Part shown: positions 54,968 to 64,000 of the stretch, piece by piece
How positions within the stretch are numbered: position 1 is the first letter of the stretch
Layout of the letters: every line of letters begins with the position of its first letter
From: Lagopus muta
Lineage: Eukaryota > Chordata > Aves > Galliformes > Phasianidae
Assembly (NCBI RefSeq): GCF_023343835.1
Contig: NC_064442.1
Location: forward strand, 19,144,501 to 19,208,500
Length of the DNA: 64,000 nucleotides
Reading direction: 5' to 3'
The notes under the pieces: generated by a model
What the model was told of the DNA's origin: nothing
The model's database searches: none
Seen by the model: only the letters and a program-made list of their open reading frames with translations
Translations under genes and position numbers: made by a program

Positions 54968-57130
54968 GCCCAGAGTGGCCTTCTTACCTAAAAATTATTG
55001 TTTTTCTTGGCTCACTGCTGCACCGTGCGGGGGTTCAGCAAAGCCCAGGCTGCTTTGTGGTGAGGATGAATGGGCTCGAGATGGTGGATTTGCAAGCAGA
55101 TATGGCCAAGCAGGGATGAGGCATTGTGTGCCCAGCCTCATGCTTCAGCATCAGATTCCGAGCCCAGTGCCACGGGGGTGGTGATGGGCAGCGCCCATTG
55201 TGGCTTTGCTCTTCTCAGGGCTGAAGCAAAGGACACCCCTAGAAGGAAATGGCCAGGTGCTTTACAGGCGCTGCGGAGCGGTCTGTGTCCATCCCCTCTC
55301 TCCTTTTTCACCGTGGTTTTAGGGCACGCAGGGCGTCCAAACCCAACACTCCGAGGTGCTCATGGCTGAGGCTTCCCACCCTTGCTCCAGCTCTTTCCAG
55401 GGATCGGCAGCTTGGCAGCCCGAGCCGGGGCCGAGCCAAGGGCAGCCAGGGAGCGCACGGCGCAGCTGCCGCCTCTTCTCGCCGCGGTTTCCTTTCTCCA
55501 GCCATGCTCGAGTAAGCCGCCTCCGGAGCTGCTGACAGGGCTGCCTTTGGAGGCCTTGGAAATTACACTGCTCATTTCCTTATCGTCCCCTGACCCGCAG
55601 TGCAGAGCCTTCTGCTGCAGGAACAAGGCGAGGAGGGGGCACGCAGCCAACATGTGTCAAGAGCTACAAAGGAGGAAATTGGACTTGTTCACTTAAAACC
55701 ATGGGGTTAGGCTCTGAGTTTTGGCTCCTGCTGAGAGGTTATTTATATGTGTGTGCTTTTTGTTTTTTTTTCTTTCTGAAGGCTGCTAGCAGTCTGGGAG
55801 CTTCAGCTGATCCCACTTCGCAAGGCATTGTAGCAGAGCAGGGGAAATCGTGTCTCCTCCTGCTGGGTTTCCCACAGGGCACAGCTGAAGGACCGGTTAG
55901 GGGCTGCGTTAGCTTCATGCACAGCTCGTTTGCATCACCGGCTCCAATTTAAGAGCTGATTCGCAGGGCAGCCCCGTCTCCATCTCACGGTGCAATTCCC
56001 CAGTGCTCTGGAAGCCGAGGCCGGCGGCTCCCTGTCAAGGACACGGCAGCACAAGCACCGCCGAGCAACCCGCTCCTGTTTGCCAAGCACGAGAGTGGAA
56101 TGACAATGCAGGAACGAGGAGCGTGCGGGAGGGGGAACTGCTCCCCGTTGAGGGACTTTGCACCGGGCTCACGGCGCTTCCTTGGCTGGGAGAAGCCATA
56201 AATGCGTGGCGTTGTGCGCTCCGTGTCTCCCCAGCCTCACAGTGGCCAGAGATGTGGCCGCCACGTGCCCCTGCGTGCTCACCCACCTGCCCAGCTTCTC
56301 CACCAAAGGAGACTTCTTGGCAGATGGTGGCTGCTTTAGATGGGTCAGATGGTGAGGCTAACTGGCTTTGGTGGGTTCTCTTGTGTCTGTTGCCTTGCTT
56401 CCAGGCTGACAGTGGCTGCTTATTAGCCTAATGACCCCTGCTGCACAGCACCATTTATCTGGCTGAGCGAGATTTCTTTAAAGGAAGATTCGCCGGCGTC
56501 TCCAGCGCCTTGCAGCCTCGAAGGCTTCAAAACCGTGAGCTGCTCTTACAGCCCTTCTGGGGAGCTGATGCACGGCGGAGTGTGCCAGAAATAATCCACT
56601 AATGAGCAAATCTGCCACTCCACCTGGCAGCCCACCGTGCCCAGCACTCTGCTGGCCCTCCCTGTGCCTTTCCAGGCTGCCTTGGTGCGCAGGGTTGCTC
56701 GTCTTCTTTGTGGTCACCGTGCTCTGCTGTGGGCACTTAGGGCTGGAGCTGGAGCCCTTCCATAAGTACAGCTTCAGAGCATCCCTGTAACGCCACGGGC
56801 ATGCACTGGCTGGCTGGCTGGGCTTTGAAAGGACGGGGAGGTGTCTGCAGCCTGCTGATGTGCTGTTTCTGATGGCAGTGTCTGCTGGAGGTATTGCTGT
56901 CCCTGTTACTTGGCCCTGCCTGGGGCTGTGCAGGGAGCCGAGGGGTGGCAATAAACACACCTGGGGCTTTTGAGGGTGACACTGGGTTGTGTGCGGGCGC
57001 GCTGGTGGGAGAGGAACTGCGTGCCACCAAATGCGGCGGGATGCACGCCTGGTGCCGGCAGGTGCTGCAGGTGGAGTCGCAGCTACAAATGGTGGTTAGG
57101 CTTTTTGTGTCTGTCTGTGAGTGTTTCTCC

Positions 57131-57150
57131 TTTTTTTTTTTTTTTTTTTT
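57131..57150. repeat. Poly(T) run
   Basis: About 20 T in ZNF609 intron 2, followed by CCTTCCC repeats. Confidence 0.9.
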
Positions 57151-60100
57151 TCCTTCCCTTCCCTTCCCTGTGCCAGAAAGCAATCTTGTTCCAGGAAGCT
57201 CGCTCCCCCAATTAGCGATGTAAATGCCGTGCTGTGATTTTTCCCAGGTGCTATGCAAACGAGCGCAGTCCCGCTCGCCTCCATCTCCGCTTCCAGCTGG
57301 GAGCAGCCCTGCTCATCCCCCTCACCCCGGTGAGCTGAGCCCAGAGCTGGGCTTGGCAGAAGGGGACGAGGGCAGGGCGGAGGATTGAGGCTGGGCAGGT
57401 TGCTTCTGAGGGCTGGAAAGGATCCAGTGAGGGGAGCGTGGCGAGGTGCCAACGAGCTCTTTGAGGTGGAAACGAAGTGATCAGCCAGAGCTGGCGGATT
57501 GCACGTCTGTAGGATGCCTTGTAGGGAGAGCGGCGTTGCAGAGCCTCGAGTGCTGTTTGCTCTTCTGTGGCTTGGAAGGGAGGAAAGCAAGCGTGTGTAT
57601 ATATATCACAGCTGTTTGCTAACAGGAAGGCTGCTTTTTTTCTTTTTTTGCTTAGCTTACATTTCAAGGCACAGGAACTCTTTAGATATTTGGTGTTTTA
57701 TGGTCTTTCAGGCTGGCTATTAATACTACACTTTGTGTATGAGGGTGAAGGGAGCTGTTAGGGCGGACCTGTGCAAGAAGGCCTCTGTGTGTCCCTTTGG
57801 AGGAAAAAACGCTACAGCCACGAGCAGAGCATTCTGTAACTGCTGGGAGATGAGCCGCAGGCCTGGCGTGAGGAAAGCTGCATGTGGAGCTGCCCTCCAG
57901 TGTGCCCACGTGTGCCCATGGTCTGCGTGGGGTTGGTGGATCCCAGCACAGGACTCGCAGCCTCCACTCCTCTTAGCTCTGCCCTGCAACAAGAGAAGGG
58001 AGGTCTTCCCTGATGGAGAACCTGATGGGTGGGGGCTCAGACCCACGTGTGGGTGAGCCTTCCCACAGGTGGATTCAGTGGTCTCCAAGGGTGCTTGTGG
58101 AATTAAAAATGGGGTTTGGGGACTGATGGCAGTAGTGCCTCTCCCTGTGGGGCCCTTCAGGTGTGGAGGACAGGGTGGAGAGGGCAGGTGCTGCATTTTC
58201 TGGTTTGAGTGAAGTGTTTTGGGGTTCCCATTGCATTGCCTCCATAGGCAGCGTGCAGGAGCCCTCAGGTCGAGGGAGAAGAGGATGGAGAAAAGCGTCG
58301 TCCATCGGCGTTTCAAACTCAGCACTGAAGCGATACCCACAGCGGTGGTGCACCGTGAAACATGCCCACACTGACAGCGATCCGAGCGTGGTACGAGCAG
58401 GGCTATTAAAACCCAACCTCCTCTGGGAGCTGGTGGTCTGATAGGGGAGATGGGAAGAGAATTGCTTTCAATTTCCCATTGATCCTAACGAGCCTGCGTG
58501 GGAGACCGAGATGGCCCGGCTGCGTCGGCGGCTATTAACGCTGGCACTCAGTGCTGCGCTCAGGACTGCTTTACTTCTCGGTTCTAGGAAATGGAATCAA
58601 GAGAAAACCACTTAGGAGGATTTTAATCAGAACTTGGCAGAAGAATTTAAGGAAAGGGGAGAAATTTGACGAACCCGTGTTGCACTGAGGCTGCCGATGA
58701 ATGGAAAGGGCAAAAATGGGGGAGCGTGTGGGTGGGTTGGGTTTCATGTGGCCCATTTAATCGGATCGTGTTAGTGCTTCTGGGTGAGGAGAACAAGAAA
58801 ATAAGCCTGCTTCAAAGCGCTGGAGGCTTGCTGGCAGCTGCAGTCCTCTGGGAGCAGCTGATGAAAGTTGTCCCAGATCTACTGGAGATGGCCAGCGCCG
58901 GCCTGGGAGGAGAAGATTGCTTAATTTACAGTAATCGCTGCTGTAGGGGTTGCACAGATTGGATTTGTTTGGGAATCTGTTGGTAGCAGCGGGAAACGTT
59001 GTGCGATTCAGAGCGTTGGAGGATCGCTTTGGGTGATGGGTTTTGGAGCAGCCTAAGAGGTGACCCCTTGCTCAGAGCAGTGCTTTGCTGGGATGGGAGG
59101 TTCATCTCCACCCCATAACTTTGAGTTCCCCATAACTTCCCTCTTTTCAGCTCAAGCTTCTCATTTCGGGCTCTGACTGTGCTGCTGTTGCTTCTGTGTG
59201 TTTTCATTGTGTGTTTTTATCATGGGTTGTGTTGTACCATTTCTTTTTGTTTCACTGGTGCTCCAACATCTGGACTGTTCTAAGCGCGCTCTTATCCAAG
59301 AGGTTAAGGGAGCAAGAACTGTTCTGATAAGCCTGCCAAAAATAATCTTTGCTTGGGACAAAGTACTGCTCTCAGGACTTCCTCGTGTAGCAGAGTTGTG
59401 GGTGAGTGAGGCGGGCAGCTGTAGGAAGGCTCTCGAGCTCCCAGGGCTTACAGGGCCATGGGTCCCCAGGGAGTTTGTCTCTGCTTGGTGGGTGCCAGGA
59501 GGCAGCGGTGGCAGCGGGATGCAGCTCATCATTGAAGTGTGGAGTGAAAAGCCATCTGAGCAGTAGGTGGGCTCTTGGCACCTGGGAGGAAGAGCGTAAA
59601 GCTGAGCGCAGCAGCCTCAATTCTGCCCCCTTTGTTGTGTTCCTTCTGGCAGTGTTTTCCCTACACATCACACGTCCCTGTGCTGTGACTTTGTTTGACA
59701 ACTCCTGCGCGGTGACAAGGAGCTCTGCTCCTTCCCCGATGAGACATGTAGGTGATACACGGCGTGTGTGCTCCCAAATTGTGCACCCGGGAAGCAAAAT
59801 ACGTTTGTGATGCCATATGCTTCATGGGGACGGAGCTGGCTCTGCTGGAAGAAGCACAACGCGCTCTCCTGACATGTGCTGGCGTTGCACCACGCTCTGC
59901 TTCTCCTGATGGACACCTCTTCACTTCTATTGCAGTCATCCAAAGCAATCCATTTTTAAGGTGCTGCGGAGAAAAGGATACTTGTAGGACTTAACTCTGA
60001 ACCCCTTGGCTGGAGGTACTCGTGTCCCATCAAACCTTAGGGTCCATGATTTGCACCTGGGGTTATTCCTGGTGGGAATAGCCCATCTGTCCTGTTTTTG

Positions 60101-63100
60101 GCTGGAATACTCTCACTGGTTCCGTGGTTATCGACCCCATGGGCAGTTTTGTGGGATGGGGAGCCTGGCCCAGTAGGGTCACTGGGGGACCCAGCTGGCA
60201 TTCGGCCCAGCAGGGCTGGAGGGAGGGAGCTGCTTTTTGGTCCGGGCCAAGAATTTGTAGGGCTGATGGATCTGTCCTGGCGCCGGGCTGCAGCACAGCT
60301 CCATCCCAGATTTATTGCTGTTGGCATGCACCCGGCGAGCTTCTGCAGCTCGTGCCTTCCTGGGCGGGGGGACAAACGCTGTTTGTTTTTTCTGGACTGA
60401 AATGGAAATCTCGATGTTATGTTGCTCATTTGTTTTGTTTTGTTTTTTCCCCTATTCTTTTTTCTAAAGTCCAGTCATGCAGGTCTTGATGGTCTTGTAG
60501 CCTGGCGGTGTTTTGCTGGGAGGAAGACAGCTGCTAGAGCAGAGCTTGCAGTGGCGCTGCTTTTTTGCAGTGCTGGGTGACAAGGGCACTGCTTTTGGCT
60601 CGTGTGTGCAACCCAGGGAAGTTCAGCTTTGCTCTGGAAAGTCACGCAGGGTTCTTTCCCTCATGTCTCAGACTTTTTACAAAGACGTTTGGATGGTCAC
60701 CACCTGATGCTGCAGATGGTGCTCAGTGCAACGGCACTGCAATGGAGATTGTGTGGTAAGGGAAGCAGCCCAGTTGGAATGCTCCTTTACTGCTTGTTGG
60801 TAGGTCTCCCACTGTAGCCACACACATGAAAGCAGCAGTGTTAGAATGCAGGCATCTATTTGAAAATGGGAAACTTCTCTTTGCAGCTCGGGTGCGGGAG
60901 CTGTTCGATGTGGGCATCGGCGTTTGCAGGAGGCGTCCTGGTGCATCCTCCCACACTGATGCTGGAGGGTTTGTGCAGCCATGTGGGGAACTGGGTCAGG
61001 GAGTGATCCAATTAAAAGCTATGCCGAGCAGCAAGAAAAAAGCTGGTTTTAAGCAGGCGGCCTCCCTAGGCTGCCCAAATGTGTTGGTAAGAGAGCTTTG
61101 GGCTAGGGAAGGGATGGTGGATGGATGGGTGGGATGGTTTCTTGCAGCAGTGATGCCACCAGTTCCATGTTGGTAGGCAACCTCAGGGAGAACAAAACGA
61201 TGCCTGCCGGTGTTCCAGAGCTTTCCTCTGCCTCCTGGAGAGCCCAGCCTGGCTCCCTGCACTGCTCTCACAAGGTTCCTCGCCACATTTTGGGAGGCTG
61301 CTTCCCTCAGGGCTGTGGGCGCAGGAGGGGAATGCGAGCACCGCACCCATGCCCAGCCTCACCGCCTGGGGCCGGAGGGGGGTTGCCTTCGGTAATCCTG
61401 CCTAATCCTTTAATCTGTATCAACACTGATAGGTATTAAAGCAGCAGATAAGATTCAGCCCGTGGCTTGGAGCTCAGCGATCTCCCCACCCTCTTGCGGC
61501 TAAATCTGTGCTGGCGATGCCTTCTTTTAAGGGGGCCGTGCCTGTTTGCCTGGCGGCCGCGATGGCTGAAGCGCCTGGATTAGCCGGAGCACGTCCTTGG
61601 CTCTGGGCTCCAGCCTGCCAGACAAGCCCATCGATCGGCTGCATCTGTTTGAGCCCTGTGGTGCTCAGTGATGGACATCTTGTGCTGGAAGGAAGCCCTC
61701 CAGTTGCATGTCCCACTGCCTGGAGCAGATCTGCCTCCTGCCGTTATCTTTTGTGGGTCCTGCTGAGTGTGAGCTTGATTTGGCTGTAAATGCTTGCCGT
61801 TTGGGCACCTGAACAAGCTGGGCTCCATCCCAGCATGCAGGTGAGACCCTGGGCCTGGCTCTCCTTAGGCTTTCCCTGTATCTTGTGGCACCAGATGAAG
61901 GTTGTTAACGCTGGGAAGAGTGGCTCCCAGTTGAGCTTACTGCACAAAGCAGTCCGGCCCTGTGGTTCAGCACATCCCCCTTTCCCCATCCTCCTCCAGC
62001 TTCTCCCCATGTGCATGGGATTGCTCCGAGTTTGCCACTGCTTCTCTCATCAGCAAAGCCATGGTTAATCCTTCCCTTAAATCCTTTAAGCTGTCAGCAA
62101 ACAAACCCCTTCTTAAACTTCTAGCATGCAAGCCCTGCTGGGACAAAGCCCGGCTCCCAAAGCCAAGCTTTTATTTCTCTTCCCACATCCTCGAGCTCCT
62201 GCTCCCATTTTCTTCCAGTGCCAGGCCTGATGCCGTGGGTGGCTCGACTGCAGCATGACCTGCGGTGCTGGATCTCGGGTGTAAAAATTCAGGTTCCTAA
62301 TTACCTAATGGCAGGTTCCCGGCGTGCCGTGTCGTTTGAAGTCGCAGGTGAAGATTTGTTATTTAGATGGAGGTCAGCTGAGGCTGCAGCCTTTCCAGGA
62401 GCCTTACGGAGCTTTTGTTGGCATTGCTTCTGCTCTGCCTGTGCCGGACAGTGTGGGCTGGAACTCTGGGATAAAGCTTTTGCCTTGGGCGTGCTTGGCT
62501 GTCTGTACACAAACCCTCAACTCTTTCCTCAGTGGCTTTGCTCTGAATGACAGTGACGATGGCGCGTTGACCATTTGGGTCCTCCAGCCTATGGATGCAA
62601 TCCAAACCCAGGGTGACGCTGTTCTTTCAGTCCGTATTTCCGTAGGTGATCAGGATGGATGTGTGGGTTACGATATGTCTTCTTTTGAGCAGCTCTGAAC
62701 ATCCACCCTTGGAAAATGGGCGTCCTCTAAGGCACTTGCAGAACCCAAGGGAGCAAAAACCAGTGAGCTCTTCTGAAACCTGCAGCCTTCATTCCTTGAC
62801 TTTCTGTTCCGTGTAATTTGGTTTCTCTCTTTTCAAACTCCAGATAAAATACGCTTTGCAAGCACTAAGATTTGCATTACACTTGCTCGCCAGGGTTGTC
62901 AAACAAGCATGACAAACCTTTTTCCCCACTTCTGATCCCAAGAGGCAGAAAGGCTCTGGTGCTCCCTGCGGGACGCAAAATGGCACCGTGTGCCGAGGGT
63001 TCGCATCTGAGGATTCCGCAGCAGAAGAAAAGCAAGAAGAAGGGTTAACAGAGCGTTGGCTCCCAGGAAAGCTCACGTCCTTCCCTCTGGAAGCGCTCCT

Positions 63101-64000
63101 GCTCACTGCTCTCCATCGCTCTTTGAGGAGCACGAGGGAGGATCAGCCTCCAGGCATTGCGTGCTTTAACACAGCCTGCTGCGCTCGCTCACCTTCCACG
63201 GGCAAGTGAAGGCTTGAACAAAAGCTGGCTGCCTGCATCCGAGGGTTTGTATTTTCTTATTACAAACAAGCTGGGTGATCTCGGCCGGGCTGCTGGCACT
63301 GCATCTTGCAGCATATGACAGATAATCGGGCTGGCTCACCGCCCACGAGGAGGCACGGCTCCTGTCGATATGTGACCTGGAATGGCACATCGTCCACATC
63401 AATCACCGCTTCCCGCCTCTCCTTCACTGCAGCCATTCCCTTCTGCACAGCTCGGCGTGCCGTGACCCGGCGCAATCCCCGTAAGCTGGGTGAAAGGGGC
63501 CCATGGTCAGCTTGGCCGCCCTGCTGAAGTGTTTGCATCTGGTTGGAAGTGGTCGGGGCGGCTTCTGGCATTCAGGCTGCGCTTCCCAGGACAGTGGTTG
63601 GTTCCTGCTTGTCCATCCCTGAGCCAGTGTTCTGCAGTGACCGCTTTGGGAGGGCGGCGAGCCGCTTCTAGTCCCTGGGTATGGCACAAGAGGTGCTCTG
63701 GGAGCAGGGCGCAGTGGATGTAAACGGTGCTGCTCTCCTCAGAGAAAGAGCAAATTGTTTCTCCCTACTTGCTGTGTGCCTTTCTGTCTCCTGCTGCCCT
63801 GCTCCTCCTACTCCCTGCCATTAATTGCTTAGTGATTGCTGATGCAATTAAAACAAGATGTGGCTGCAGCCTCCGTGCTACAGAGCATTCTCCAGCCTCG
63901 TAGCTCGCTCTCTCTCCTTGCCCCCGTACAAAAAACATGGTGATGCTCTGGCAGGCACTGTGGCATCTCCTCCTGCATCTGCTAGACAAAAGCTAACCCC

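Larger units (their letters stand above)
52893..64000 (+). other. ZNF609: ZNF609 intron 2 (5' part)
   Basis: About 11.1 kb to the window edge. The next coding exon, which in human begins with a VLPLHLLVP-type segment, is not present. I saw A/T-runs at 54951-54967 and 57131-57150, but no transposon body, RNA gene or coding similarity. The many open frames of 60-200 codons have no recognisable content. Confidence 0.8.

Noticed and set aside
1-64000. Search for CRISPR arrays, tRNA/rRNA genes, bacterial operons, or endogenous retroviral LTRs and genes
   Set aside because: None seen. The window is eukaryotic, with spliced genes, and the only transposons recognised are CR1 LINE fragments.

Overview
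This window is vertebrate nuclear DNA, almost certainly from a bird and most likely a galliform such as chicken. The evidence is truncated CR1 LINE copies ending in the avian ATTCTATG-type tail, long AT/GC-mixed introns, dense promoter CpG islands, and the gene order CSNK1G1 - PCLAF - TRIP4 - ZNF609. That order is conserved from human 15q22; the avian equivalent should be chromosome 10, which is recalled and not tested here.

Layout. Bases 1 to about 12.3 kb hold no recognisable coding exon. They are best read as the first intron of a leftward gene whose CpG-island promoter and non-coding first exon lie at about 11.85-13.09 kb; synteny makes this CSNK1G1. At 13.5-14.55 kb, on the minus strand, is PCLAF (PCNA-clamp associated factor). 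Its exon 1, exon 1/2 splice junction and PCNA-binding exon are recognisable, but the reading frame is broken. A TAG sits exactly where human Lys24 would be, and a frame-changing deletion removes the KEN-box region. PCLAF and TRIP4 are head to head across a roughly 670 bp bidirectional CpG promoter with paired CCAAT repeats and paired E2F-like repeats.

TRIP4 (activating signal cointegrator 1, ASC-1) is complete on the plus strand. I mapped 13 coding exons from 15213 to 43428; all splice phases agree and the sum is 581 codons plus stop, the same length as the human protein. Its last intron pair is large (13.2 and 4.1 kb). Its 3' end, with an ATTAAA signal at 43545, lies inside the CpG-island promoter of the next gene.

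ZNF609 (plus strand) is present only at its 5' end: promoter and probable non-coding exon 1 around 43.6-44.1 kb, an intron of about 7.9 kb, and the large exon 2 (52023-52892), which carries the ATG and the first 250 codons. Exon 2 is the exon that in mammals forms circZNF609. The rest of the window, to 64 kb, is ZNF609 intron 2.

How they fit together. PCLAF is an S-phase PCNA partner, TRIP4 is the zinc-finger/ASCH subunit of the ASC-1 coactivator and ribosome/alkylation-repair complex, and ZNF609 is a chromatin/transcription regulator. They are neighbours by ancient synteny, not an operon. The main result is the apparent loss of an intact PCLAF frame beside an apparently intact cell-cycle promoter. 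Secondary results are two intronic ZNF143-type promoter motifs, a homeobox/C/EBP-like AT-rich element in ZNF609 intron 1, a TISU-type start at TRIP4, and the open back-splice reading frame of the ZNF609 circular exon.
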